DNA from: Cycas panzhihuaensis
Lineage: Eukaryota; Cycadophyta
Reading direction: 5' to 3'
Assembly: GCA_023213395.1 (NCBI GenBank)
Contig: CM041465.1
Location: forward strand, 114,893,741-114,957,740
DNA: 64,000 bases
In this document: piece by piece, positions 34,395 through 45,480 of the stretch
How positions within the stretch are numbered: position 1 is the first letter of the stretch
How the letters are laid out: each line of letters starts with the position of its first letter
Made by a program: the position numbers and the translations under genes
Notes under the pieces: model-generated
What the model saw: the letters and a program-made list of their open reading frames with translations, nothing else
The model's database searches: none
Told to the model about the DNA's origin: nothing

Positions 34395-35340
34395 TGCGGA
34401 GCAAATTCGTTAGTGGGGCTGCTATTGCGCATAGTTACGAACAAAACGACGATAGAACCCTGTAAGCCCAAGGAATGCTCGCAATTGTGTGAGATTGGTT
34501 GGTGTGGACCAGGTAGTGATGACCGATATTTTATCAGGGTCCATACGTACTCCTTTGCAAGAAATGATGTGGCCCAAGTATTGGAATTCAGTTTTTCCAA
34601 ATTGACACTTAGAAAGTTTGGCATATAATTGGTGTTGATGTAGAATTTGGAGGACTGTTTCTAGATGATGAATGTGATGGTCCAAACATGAGCTGTAGAT
34701 AAGTATATCATCGAAGAAAATGATGACAAATTTTCGAAGGTGAGGACTAAAAATTTTATTCATGAGCGCTTGGAAGGTGGCCGGAGCATTGCAGAGGCCA
34801 AAAGGCATCACTCGAAACTCAAAATGGCCATGGTGGGTTCAAAAAGCTATTTTATTACAGTCTTCTGGGGCTATCGGGATCTGGTAATATCCTGATTGTA
34901 AGTCTAGTTTACAGAAGATCGATGCTCCATGGATCTCATCAAGCATATCATCAATTTGTGGAGTGGGGAACTTATTCTTGATAGTAATCTTGTTAAGCTC
35001 CCTGTAATCCACACAAAGGCGAAAAGAGCCATATTTTTTTCTAATTAAGACGATTGGTGTTGCATATGGACTTTTACTGGGCTGAATTATTCCCATATCC
35101 ATTAGTTCAGTCGTGATTTTCTCAATTTCATTTTTTTGAAAGTAGGAATTTCTATATGTGCGTAGGCTAATTGGGTCATGGTTAGATTTTAGTTCAATCA
35201 TATGGTAAAACCCACGGTCAGGAGGGGTTGTAGAAGGGAGAGGAGCAAATACTTGCTTGTACTTTGTAATAACATCCTGGATACACAGGTGGATTAGGGG
35301 ATCAATTTGGATGTTGTTTAGGCGAACTATATAGCCTAGG
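34395..35340 (-). pseudogene. E6 reverse transcriptase
   Basis: Two long open pieces, 34839-35201 and 34422-34811, are separated by a single stop. The first has IVLIRKKYGSFRLCVDYREL and [20 protein letters not shown]. The second has [17 protein letters not shown], the catalytic FFDDILIYS (34696-34735, both Asp intact), and LGHIISCKGVRMDPDKI with LRAFLGLTGFYRRFV. The stop stands where Arg is expected (CGA to TGA), in IAF-stop-THHGHFEF. Otherwise the domain looks catalytically complete. Confidence 0.9.
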
Positions 35341-35357
35341 TTGGTTTGGAGATGTCT

Positions 35358-35738
35358 TTACATGCGGCCAGGTGAAACAAGTTGGTTTGGAGGGGACTGA
35401 ATACCATAGAGTTTGTGTGTTTTTCCCATATGATCTTTAAACATTATGAATGGGTTAGAGGGTGAGTTATTCGTGCTATAAGTTCCTAAAGTTTGTAACC
35501 ATTGAATCCCTAATATAGCATCAGATCCTCCTATAGATAATGCATGAAAATCAGAGGTTAGGTGGTACGAGCCAATTTGGACATGTAGGTTTTTTATGAC
35601 ACCTGCACAATGGAGCTTCTGATACCCTGGCAGAGAGCAAGTGAAACCAGTCTTGGGGACAATATATAGGTTTAGCTGCCTAGCTAATGAGATATCGATA
35701 AAGTTCAAAGACGCACCACCATCGATCAGGATTGACAT
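35358..35738 (-). CDS. E6 retrotransposon aspartic protease domain, open
   Basis: Open for 126 codons with ILIDGGASLNFIDISLARQL, CSLPGYQKLHCAGVIKNLHV and SIGGSDAILGIQWLQTLG, all hallmarks of the gypsy protease. The active site is Asp-Gly-Gly, shared with E3, so it is likely normal for this family. It is part of a former gag-pol frame and not a separate gene. It would process the polyprotein in particles, but the upstream gag is broken. Confidence 0.7.
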   Translation of the reverse strand: MSILIDGGASLNFIDISLARQLNLYIVPKTGFTCSLPGYQKLHCAGVIKNLHVQIGSYHLTSDFHALSIGGSDAILGIQWLQTLGTYSTNNSPSNPFIMFKDHMGKTHKLYGIQSPPNQLVSPGRM

Positions 35739-35994
35739 TGGAGTCTTCCGAAGAATACCTCTAACTTGTAAGGGTTCAGGACAAGCAATAGAAGTTACGG
35801 TTGATAGGGATACTTCTGGTTGGGGGTCAGGGTTGGGGTCTGCCTAGATTCCTTCATCAACCTCTTCATCAGAATCCAAGTCTGATGGGTCATATGGGGT
35901 CGATGGAAAAGACCATACGCCTCGCTGAACAAATGCGACCATGCCTAGGAGTCCACTTTTCTGAGCATTGTATACAGAGGCCTGCTTCTACTCG

Positions 35995-37080
35995 TCATTG
36001 TGCTTCTGCATGTGAGATTTGGACTTTTTTCATTGGGGGTCCCTCTGCCTGCCGATCTATTTGAGGACGAGATGTGTCATTCGATCGAGGTCGGGAACGT
36101 TGAAAGTCTGTCTGAGGGCAAGCTGCATCATCAAACCGAGGACGGGGCCGCTGGAAGTCTGTCTGTCGAGATCGAGAGGACCATGGGATGTCTCTTCGAG
36201 TGTACACAGATCTTTCAGCTGCGAATTCTGCCTCTACTGCCTTTGCCATTCTAATAGCTTCCTTGAGAGAAGGCAAGGATAATGTCTTAAGACGCATCTG
36301 AATACGGTCCTGGAGCCTTGCTACATAGGTGTCGATCAATGTTTGCTTATCCAGGTTTTGACCTTATGGACATCGATTGAATAATGCTTGGAATTCATCT
36401 GTAAATGACTCTATAGATGATGATTGTTTAAGCCTGGTCAGTTGAGTGAAGAATGACTGACTCCATGTATTCTCATATTGCTTGAAAAAATAGTTTGTGA
36501 AATGGTGCCATGTTTGAGTTGAAGGGTACTCTTTTTTCCACCAATTAAACCAGTGATGTGCTTTCCCATCTAAATGGATAGAGGCATAAAATAGTTGATC
36601 ATCATCAGTCATTGGATTGAGGGCGAAGTAGGATTCTAATTTTGGAATCAAAAGTTGGAATATTGATTTTATGGTGAAATGATTGTGGCTGGTCCGAGTG
36701 CGGCGGTGGCGATGGTACATGATGAAAAACAGAGCAAAGACTGAATATAATTTAAACAGAGAAGAGAAGAGTCTATTTTTATTGAGATTCAATCTCCTTA
36801 AATATACATCAACAATGTGACGGTTACAACCTCTAATGTAATCGACCAGCCTGAGACTGCCAAGTGGCACAATCTTGCATTATGATTACATTTGAGGGTG
36901 GTCCTAACATGACCCTCTTTCTTACTTAGATAAAACATTACATCTCAACAGTACAGGACCTGCTTGATGAGAGAAAAGTTGTGTTGCAGTGCCATCTGAT
37001 TTTGATTTGAAGTGATTTGTGTTGTTATCTGTGCCATCTTGGACATAATAGAAGCCATGTCAGATTTTGATGCTAAATTT
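35995..37080 (-). pseudogene. E6 gag, middle and C-terminal parts
   Basis: Core gag residues ESYFALNPMTDDDQLFYASI, HLDGKAHHWFNWWKKEYPST and FKQYENTWSQSFFTQL lie at about 36364-36690. A stop at about 36364 replaces Gln (CP-stop-GQNLDKQ), and the basic C-terminus continues to 35995 with Arg-rich repeats RSRQTDFQRPRPRF. The solo LTR 36720-36950 interrupts this part. The start of gag is at 49743-49851, beyond E7. Confidence 0.8.
36720..36950 (-). mobile_element. Solo LTR, 231 bp, in the E6 gag
   Basis: A 231-bp block with minus-strand TGTTGAGATGTAATG start and TTTTTCATCA end, flanked by a perfect GTACA duplication (36715-36719 and 36951-36955). On the minus strand it has a TATATTTAAGG promoter-like box and a later AATAAA. 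No internal sequence remains, as expected after recombination between two LTRs. It shares TAATGTTTTATCTA with the E7 LTR, so it may be a related copia family. Confidence 0.85.
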
Positions 37081-37284
37081 TGTTAGGATTCTAAGACACA
37101 AGTGAACAAAAACTCAATGCTCCAATACGTATTGATGACCATGAATGGAAATTTATACAACTTGGAGTTGTAACTCCTTTCGAACTAAATGTAACCGCAG
37201 CATGTCTGATTGACACGTGTCTATGTGGTGAGTGTCTCATGTTACAGACAAAGTGGGTCTCTAGATAAAACATTATATTCAACA
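37081..37284 (-). repeat. E7 3' LTR
   Basis: Minus strand starts TGTTGAATATAATG and ends GAATCCTAACA. Pairs with 49539-49742. Confidence 0.95.
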
Positions 37285-37297
37285 CCCTCTCTTAATG
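37285..37297 (-). other. E7 polypurine tract
   Basis: Minus strand ATTAAGAGAGGG directly before the LTR. Confidence 0.85.
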
Positions 37298-37394
37298 TTT
37301 TATCTGGTTAATCCTATTTTGTCTCTGAGAATTTGAAATTTGTCTATACCAGAGGCTTGGTCAGAATGTTAGCCACTTGATCTCAAGTTGGACA

Positions 37395-38325
37395 GTACAC
37401 AAGATTGATTTCCTAACTTTGAGTCTTTTCTCGAATGAAGTGTTGATGCAGCTCGATGTGTTTTGTTCTGGCATGTAGTACTGGGTTGTTTGCAATCTTG
37501 ATTGCACTTTGATTGTCACAATGAAGTGTGGTGGCTTCTTGTTGAGACATATTTAGGTCTTGAAGAAGTTGCCTCAACCATATTGCTTCTGTGGTGGCAC
37601 TAACAACTGACTTGTATTTTGCTTCTATGGATGATAAGGCCACAGTGGCTTGTTTCTTACTGCTCCGGGAGATAGGAGTTGATCCAAGGAAGAAGTAGTG
37701 TCCGCTGGTTGATTTCCTTTGTTCCTTGTCACTTGCCCAATCTAAGTCACATAATCCAATTAATTGAGCTGTATTCTCTTTTGGGTATGTTAGCTTTAGT
37801 TCTGTCGTTCCCTTCAGATACCTTAGTATCTTTTTTGCTGCTTGCCAATGTCTCTGTCTTGGTTCATGCATGTATCTAGATATTAACCACACAGAATAAG
37901 CAATGTTTGGTCTAATTGTAGTCAAATAGATGAGACTCCCAACAAGTTGCCTGTACAAGGTGGCATCGATGAGAGGCTCTTCTTTGTCTGGTATCATGTT
38001 GCAATTGACTTCCATGGGTGTGTTGCATGGATTGCACTCCTCCATTCTGAACTTTGCTAACACATCCTTGATGTATTTGGTCTGACACAAGGTAAATGCG
38101 GTGTCCTGCTGTTCCACTTGGATCTTTAGATAATAGTTGAGGAGACCTAGATCGGTCATTTCAAACTTCCTCTCCAATTGGTGTTTTATGTCACTTACAG
38201 ATTCAACATCGTCACCTATAAGTATCATGCCATCAACATATGCCAGAATTGTGACAGCTCCATTTCTACCTTTTACATATAAGCTTGAGTTTGAGCTGCA
38301 CCTACTGAACCCATTTTCACATAGG
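37395..38325 (-). pseudogene. E7 reverse transcriptase C-terminus and RNase H
   Basis: Open for 271 codons (37413-38228), the longest frame in the window. It carries MTDLGLLNYYLKIQVEQQ, YRQLVGSLIYLTTIRPNIAY, the RNase H opening LIGLCDLDWASDKEQRKSTS and the end HARTKHIELHQHFIREK. The catalytic box just upstream of ATG 38228 reads YVDGMILIG, so the second Asp of YVDD is Gly, which would abolish polymerase activity. The piece ends at the E8 insertion. Confidence 0.9.
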
Positions 38326-38330
38326 TATTC

Positions 38331-38627
38331 TGAAAAGGGTTAATGACATAAGGTCATTACATTAGTTGATTATTTCGAAAAAGGGTCTTAAGTGAACTTT
38401 AAATTAGATCACTTAAGTGAAATGCACTTTCATGTGCATTATGTGTAATTTCATTTCACCTAACTCAAATGCTCCCTCTCTCAATATAAAAGTAAAGCTC
38501 AATGGAGGAGATTCATTCTTACCTCCCCATTTTGTGAGAACTACTTTCTTTCTCTCAAGTCTCTCTTGCTCCCATGTTTGCCTTTGTGTTTAGTGCATGG
38601 AGATGAAGGATAGATCCACTCTTTTCA
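38331..38627 (+). repeat. E8 5' LTR
   Basis: TGAAAAGGGTTAATGAC to CCACTCTTTTCA. Includes CTCAATATAAAAGTAAAG at about 38491, a likely TATA box for the element's own transcription. Confidence 0.97.
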
Positions 38628-38629
38628 TG

Positions 38630-38641
38630 TGGTATCGGAGC
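38630..38641 (+). other. E8 primer-binding site
   Basis: TGGTATCGGAGC, one mismatch from the initiator-Met consensus, two bases after the LTR. Confidence 0.9.
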
Positions 38642-40578
38642 TTGCTTCCTTCATATTCCCCACTTGCACTTGCAATGGAGCCATCACTTCCTTCTCCCCC
38701 ACAATCCATGTGGTGAAGGAGATTGTGAAAGTGAATTTAGAAATATTTTCAAGTTATTATGATAGCATATTTTGTATTGTTTGCTTTTTCTTTCTCTTTT
38801 GCAGGTTTGGAAGCATAATACAAGGATTTGTAAGGTCCCAGGATTCCAATTCTTTGCTGGCCATTCATGTTATCTCATTCTTCTTTTTCTTTTCCCTTTT
38901 TTGTCCATTTAACAAGGGGAATCTTTAAATTTTTCCAGCATTTAGAAGAATGATTGTAATGGGAGTTTTTATCCATTTTTTTTAAAGAATTTTGAGCCAT
39001 TTAAAATATCTATCATCGTATGCTCTCACCTTGCCCATATTGGGATTCTGGTGATCAAAAAATGATGGAAATTTCATATGGTATCATGTGTTAATGAGAT
39101 ATTTGCAGTGAAATTTCTGAAATATAGTTTGATTCTTTGAACTTCACAGTCTGCAAAATCTTCTCAGAGATCCAATTGAAGTGATTCCAATTGTCAAAGA
39201 TGGGGCTTTGAGTCTACTTTCCAAAGACAAAAATGGCACCTAATTTGGATGTCGTATGAGGAAGTTATTCTTTGTTTTAGTGAACAACAGTTATTTTAGT
39301 AAGAATTCGGAAAAATATAATTTCCTAACTTTACGTACATCAAAAACTTTCCGAACTCATTTGGACTGATTCCACTTCACGAAGATGAAACTCGAGTCTA
39401 GTTTGCAAGACAAAACCGGCACTCCATTTCGACATCGTGGGAGAAAGTTATTGCAGATTTAGTGAAGAGTACTTTTTTTGTATTAACAAAAAAAAAAAAG
39501 TGAAGAAAATTTCTTCCTTTCTATAAGGCTTAAAAGCCCATTGTAAAAGTGAGAAAAAAACACCTGGATCAGAGCAATATCCGGTGTCCTCACTCACTTA
39601 TTAGCATTACATTTCAACACTCTAAAATCACTCAAAGCAAGCACTCCAAAGACACTTCAAGCAAGCACTCCAAAAGCACTCCAAGCAAGCATTATTTTCA
39701 GTTAAATGTACGTTTGATGCAATTCGATAATCTTTTCACTCTTCCTAAAAGGAACGCATCACGTACGCTATTTTCCGCCATCTTGTACTGTTCACACACA
39801 CTCGCCAAGGTTGAGATACCTTGGTTGGCGAATCTTAGTGCCATAAAGGAGGTGTGGGCTCCAAGTTGGGACTGGACTAAACCGAAATATTGGTGAGGTT
39901 TGGTTAGCCCTACCATCGTGCCTCAATCAGGGATCATCCTGATAACCAACCGGAAAAGCGAAACTTTAATACAAGATTAAAATATACCCGATCCAATATC
40001 CGAGTCATAGCCATGGGTATGCACGTACCACTCTTTAGAGGAGGTATATAGCGCTCATTGGTGAATGGGTGAGGATTGGGAGTACCTGGACTCCGTTGTG
40101 ACTTGGATTTCATCACCAAGCACGATTGTCGGTATCGCGGGTGAAGGCCAAATTAATTCTACTAGAAGCCTAGGGATCCCTTCAACAACCTCAACTACAC
40201 GTTGGACACAAGTTAGAGGTTATTGGGTTGATTACGCATCCTACATTCGAGTTTCAAGTTGTGTAAACCCGATGATGTCAACTTCTACATTGGCCTACAA
40301 TCTTGTATATTGATCACTTACTTATTTGTAAAAAGTGATCCATAGTGTAATCACAATCATAGTGCTTCTCATATTCCTGCTGCGTCAGGTTAATATTTGT
40401 CACAAGTGTTGGTGACTTTTCTCTAAGTTGCTCCCTTCATCTTTGAGCAACCATTCTCACTTCTTCTTCCTTCTTCTACACTACTTCATTACATTTCCCA
40501 TTTGTAAATAGTGATCGGTCATTTATTGCCATCACTTTTATAGTCCTTTGTTCATTTCTTCCCTTCTAAAAAGACACA
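38642..40578 (+). other. E8 untranslated leader with a diverged tandem repeat
   Basis: About 1.9 kb. Two diverged copies of a roughly 100-base segment starting TGATTCCA lie at 39182-39284 and 39367-39466. Both contain GAGTCTA, a GACAAAA-GGCACT/C core, ATTTNGAYRTCGT and GTTATT followed by TTTAGTGAA. An open frame at 39549-39896 has Ser/Lys repeats and no known domain. Confidence 0.65.
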
Positions 40579-41520
40579 ATGTCTTCACAGTTCAAGCAAA
40601 ATGTGAACGCATTCTAAAAGGGAAAGAAAATTGGGATATGTGGTTCCGGTGTTAGAAATCTCGCAAAGTATGAAGGTCTATGGAGAGATCACTTACAACC
40701 TACACCACACATTGCATTCTGACTACCACAATCGCTTGCAGGAGGTGCTCCAAGCTCCCATCAAGTCGTAGCTAAACGCCAATGGGAACTTGATGATGAT
40801 AAAATCCGTGCGGGGATCGCTTGTCACCGATTATTCCTGCATAATCTCATTGATGAAGCCGTACATGATACAAAGATGGAAAGTTCTTGAAGTTCTTAAG
40901 AAGAACTTTGACACTAAATCTGACTTAGAATTTGTTCACTTAGTGCTGAAGATGAACAAATTGAAAATGTAGAAAGGACATGCAAGTGAGACAATCAATC
41001 TCCTTCGTCCAATCAAGCAAGCCATTGATAAAGATTTTAAAACTCAATGTATTACATGGGCTTTCTTGATTCAGTCATGTCTCCATATCCCAGATTATAA
41101 AAATCTATTAGGGAGTCTTCAATCCAGTGGAACTTTGAAGACCCTAAACTTTGAGGATCTTACTGATAAGTTCATTGAATTTGATAAGACCTTTGATACC
41201 AACTTTGCCACTACATCGATCCAATTGATCGCTTTTGAAGTGGAAGAAGATCTTTGTTACACCAAAAATCAAGGTTAATACTCTCGTAGAGGTGGTAATT
41301 CCCGTGGAAGAGGAAGAGGTAGACAACAAGGACAACGTCCTCTTAGTCAACAGCTCCTCAATTCCAACAAAAAGCCTCAAGGCCAAGGCCAAAATAATCA
41401 ACCCGGACCTAGATCCAATGTCGAGAGACAATCCGGCCCCAATACTTGGGTGGAAATCAAACAATCGTGTGCCAAAGGTGTAATAGAAGAGGACATTATG
41501 CCAAAATTGCGTAATCGCCA
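40579..41520 (+). pseudogene. E8 gag
   Basis: ATG 40579 opens the frame (MSSQFKQNVNAF, then a stop). Later pieces include KLKLKMNKLKM-like residues and TLKTLNFEDLTDKFIEFDKT, then a GGNSRGRGRGRQQGQRPLSQ basic linker. The zinc knuckle at 41470-41511 reads CQRCNRRGHYAK, after which one missing A shifts the last Cys out of frame. Multiple frame changes. Confidence 0.75.
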
Positions 41521-41689
41521 CCAACAAACTACCAAGTTATCAATACGCCATGGTGCACATAATGTTGATAATACTTCTTTTGAAGATGCTTTTGGTGGAG
41601 CATAATTTGCTCATGCACACCTTCAAAGAATTGGGACCACTTCATCAAATGTTGTTGATAGATCCACTAAGTATATTGAGGCTCATTGT

Positions 41690-41900
41690 GGCTATGCTTA
41701 TTCACTTTTGCCTTCACCACTTGGAGTTGCAAATAGTGCTACCTCAAATACTTCATCGTGGATCATGGATCGAGCAACACAACACATGACTTGTCATCGC
41801 CAGTTCTTTCAAGATTTTGACTCAAGTTCGTGGTGTTGTACACATGGTCGACAAATCATCTCACCGGTCGAAGGACTTGGAGCAGTTTGCTGAAACTCCT
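41690..41900 (+). pseudogene. E8 protease
   Basis: The signature near 41759-41791 reads WIMDRATQHMT, where the copia protease normally has Trp-x-x-Asp-Ser-Gly-Ala. Asp is kept but Ser-Gly is Arg-Ala. A frame change follows shortly after. Confidence 0.65.
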
Positions 41901-42149
41901 GTGCCTTCCAGTTTTACACTTGTTGATGTTTTATATATTCTCGCTCACAGGCGAATCGCTCTCCACGTCCACCCTTGTCTCTCGTGGATTTGATCCGAGT
42001 GTAATCGCAAACAATCAAACTCTCTCGTGTCATTCACCCTCCTTCAAATCTTTGTGGTTATGACCGAATTCTTGATGGCAAACTTTTTCGCCTAACCGGC
42101 TCACCATCCTCTGAAGCCAACTATGTTGATGATGAATTTGTTTTACCAC

Positions 42150-43117
42150 AACCCCGACTCCTCAAAAGTTGTCCCAAGCGACTCTATGGCATGCTCGTAT
42201 GGGCCATATCAAAATTGATCGCTTAAGAGAACTACAAGACACTCTTCTGGTTTGCCTAAGTTCCCTCTAAGCCCTTTAAATGTGAAGCATGTATTATTGC
42301 TAAATCTCAAAGACAACCCTTTCCTCGTAGTCGGTGGAAATCTAGCCAACCTTTGCAACTTGTACACTCGGATATATGCGGTCCTATGCCCATCCCTTCT
42401 ATTAAATGCAGTGGTACTATATTACTTTCATTGATGATTTTACCAAGAAAGTATGGGTTGCTTTTCTTGCAAAGAAAGATGAAGCTTTTCTATGTTTCAA
42501 GCTTTCAAGGCCGCGTGGAAAATGAATCTGGATTCAAGATCAAAATACTCGGGATGACAATGGTGGCGAGTACACATCCAATGAGTTTGAATCGTACCTC
42601 GTCAACATGGAATCAAACATCGGACCAACATTGCGGTATACTGACAAAATGGAGTTGCCGAGCATGAACAGGACCATCATGAATATGGCTCGTACTATCT
42701 TTGGTATATAAGAATGTCCCTATCTATCTTTGGTGAGGCTATACGACCGTGTATTGCATCAACACTGTTAGTCCCTCCAAGCTCGGCCCCTCTCCACATG
42801 AAATGTGGTATGGACAAACCCTGTCTATCTCCCACTTGAATTTTTGGCTCTACTTGTTATGCTCATATTTTGCAGAACATAGAAATAAGCTCCAAGATAG
42901 AGCCATGAAAGGCATCTTTGTCGGATACCCTATGGACAAAAAGGGATACAAGGTTTTTATACCTTCACAGCGCAAAATCATCATCACTAGAGATGTTATC
43001 TCTGCGAAGACTGAAGATCAATTACTCAGACTTGACTCCAAGATGCCTTCATACCGATTTAATGATACTACTGAATTTGATGGCCAGATTCCAAAATTTA
43101 GGGGAGATCTTGAATAG
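42150..43117 (+). pseudogene. E8 integrase
   Basis: The pre-integrase segment LWHARMGHIKIDRL (about 42185) is followed by LQLVHSDICGPM, then ESGFKIKI and, after a one-base shift near 42552, RDDNGGEYTSNEF with the second Asp intact. The end GPSPHEMWYGQT and HRNKLQDRAMKGIFVGYPMD with KGYKVF lies in the open frame 42749-43117. At least three frameshifts. Confidence 0.8.
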
Positions 43118-43539
43118 TTGCTTAAAATCTTGGAATCGACAATAGAGCCTCGGAGGATACAAGTGTGACTCCAATCCAATGTGTACACATCCAAAGACCA
43201 TCATTTGTGAGCGACCAAGTTGACAAAGGCAAAGCCATAGCGGAAGGATCATCTTCTCCAACATCCGTGGTGGCCCATCTTCTCCAAAGATCGCCAACTT
43301 CCTCCGTGCCAAATATTTAACATGATCCTTTTCGGGATCAAAGCGAAGATCAAGAGGTTGTGGAAATGAAAACCTCATTCCCAACTCGAGAGGTTTTCGT
43401 GAAGCCTACCACTACACAAGGACATGCGACCCGGATGAGGTAGGCAAAGCGGCACTAGAAGTGCCCATAGAGCAAGGATGCATGAATCACTTTCCGTTGA
43501 GCTTGAACCGGTGAACTACATCTTGCTCTTAATGAAGAG

Positions 43540-44165
43540 CCCCTAACGTACCAAGAAGTCAGAAAGCATGCAACTTGGAGAAATGCCATGAACGAAGAGT
43601 ATCAATCTCTTATTAAGAACGGTACATGGGAGCTTGTTGATCTACCACTTGGAAGAAAGGTAGTTCAAAATAAATGGGTGTTCAAAAACAAGTATAGATC
43701 AGATGGCACCCTAGAAAAATACAAGGCGAGGTTGGTAGTAAAAGGATTCACGCAAAGGGAAGGCATTGACTACCCGAAATCTTTGCTCCTACAACCAAGT
43801 GGCCTACAATCAGAACTCTAATAGCCTTGGCTGCTCAACAGGGTTGGAAAATCCACCAACTCGATGTTAAGACTGCATTTCTCAATGGGGACCTTAAAGA
43901 AGAAATTTACATGGCTCAGTCAGAAGGATATGAGATTGACGGTCAGGAGCATAAAGCTTGTAGGCTCAAAAGTCCTTGTACGGCCTAAAGCAAGCCCTCG
44001 TGCTTGGTTTACCAAGTTGTCTGAAAGAATGAGGCAACTTGGATATGAGGTTTGTGACTATCAAGATATTGATGCAACATTATTCATCAAGCGCCAAAAT
44101 GATAAAGTCACTTACCTCTTAATCTTTGTGGGTGACATGCTCATAACGGGGAATAGTGAATGTAA
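43540..44165 (+). pseudogene. E8 reverse transcriptase
   Basis: 43588-43821 has NGTWELVDLPLGRKVVQNKW and KARLVVKGFTQREGIDY. One base is missing in the C run at about 43773, and more near 43973 and 43996. The catalytic box at about 44126 reads FVGDMLITG, so the first Asp of YVDD is Gly. LDVKTAFLNGDLKEEIYMA is recognisable in between. Confidence 0.8.
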
Positions 44166-45060
44166 TCACCACCGAAGAAGGACCTTGCTAAAACTTTTGA
44201 ATTGTCTGACCTTGGGTTGATGAAATATTACTTGGGAATTGAAGTAACTCAAAAGGATGGCAAAATCTTTCTCTCCCAAGAAAAATATATCAACGATCTT
44301 CTGACAAAGTTTCAGTTGGAAGGTGCTCGACCAGTGGATACACCTATGGAGCCTAATATTAAGCTCTCGCTGATGGTGACAATAGGGAGGCGGACGCAAC
44401 ACTCTGGGCAACTTGTAGGTAGTCTCATCTATACTACCAACACAAGGCCAGATATTGCACACTCTGTCGGTATTCTTGCAAGATTCATGACAAATCCTAA
44501 GCAGAATCATTGGCAAGTCACGAGTGTTGAGGTACCTAAAGGCGACTAGCAAATATGGTGCATTGTATGAACCCAATGCGAATTTAAACTTTATGCATAC
44601 ACGGACTCGACTTGGGAGATAAAGACACGGGAAGATCTACGTGCAGTGCGTAACATTTCTTGGAACAAAGACCAATATCATGGAGATCCAGACGGAAGAT
44701 AGTTGCGAGACTCAAGCTCAAGTCGAGTACATTCGCTTCCGAGACAAGCAAGGAGGTGATATGGCTTAGAAAATTGTTGAATACATTAAATGCCACCCAA
44801 ACAAGTTCTACTAGCTTACATGTAGATAATCAACCTACAATCCAGATGGCTAAAAATCACGTATTTCATGATCGTACCAAACATATAAGTACAAAAGTCC
44901 ACGAGATTAGAGAACTAGTTCATGATGGCACAATTCAATTGGAGTCTTGCCCACACAGATCAAGTGGCCGATATCTTCACCAAACCACCAAGAGGGTGAA
45001 GTTTGAGCGATTCAAAGCAACTCACCTTAGGGCCTCCATCTCGATCGATTGAAGGAGATG
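44166..45060 (+). pseudogene. E8 reverse transcriptase end and RNase H
   Basis: 44202-44549 is open with MSDLGLMKYYLGIEVTQKDG and QLVGSLIYTTNTRPDIAHSV. Downstream, after frame changes, come VIWLRKLLNTLNA, SLHVDNQPTIQMAKNHVFHD and RTKHISTKVHEIRELVHDG, then DIFTK-type residues near 44975. This matches the copia RNase H end. Confidence 0.8.
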
Positions 45061-45084
45061 ACAATAGGACCACCATACTCTGTC

Positions 45085-45235
45085 TCATTCGTGAAAACCC
45101 CTTGTGGGCGCGGAAGGACAAGAGTAAGTCTCTGCTCTATCCCATTCGTGAAAACCCCATGTGGGCGCGAAGGATAAGGGTTGTATTATTTTGGAAAATC
45201 GGAACCTGTGAAAACCCGAAAGGGCATGGGGGATG
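45085..45235 (+). repeat. E8 short repeats before the 3' LTR
   Basis: ATTCGTGAAAACCCC-NTGTGGGCGCG occurs at about 45087 and 45144, and a diverged TGTGAAAACCCG at 45207. Period is about 57-60 bp. Non-coding, following RNase H. Confidence 0.75.
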
Positions 45236-45467
45236 ACCAAATGGTATATGGAGACTCAGTAGTTTTCAGCTACAAAATTTATTGTACTGATTGGCTATCT
45301 GGCTACATTTAAAGAGCTGCCTGAGCCAGGTTAGTAGATTAGAAAATTTGTGGGTTTTCTTCCCCATGAGGGTTTCCCACAAAAGTATCATACTAGTTTG
45401 CTTTGTAAGAGGCTCAAATGAAGACCTCATAGGATAGAATAAAATAGAATGAAATGACCTTCTACCA

Positions 45468-45480
45468 TTAAGGGGGAGAT
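45468..45480 (+). other. E8 polypurine tract
   Basis: TTAAGGGGGAGAT immediately before the LTR TGAAAAGGG. Confidence 0.95.
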
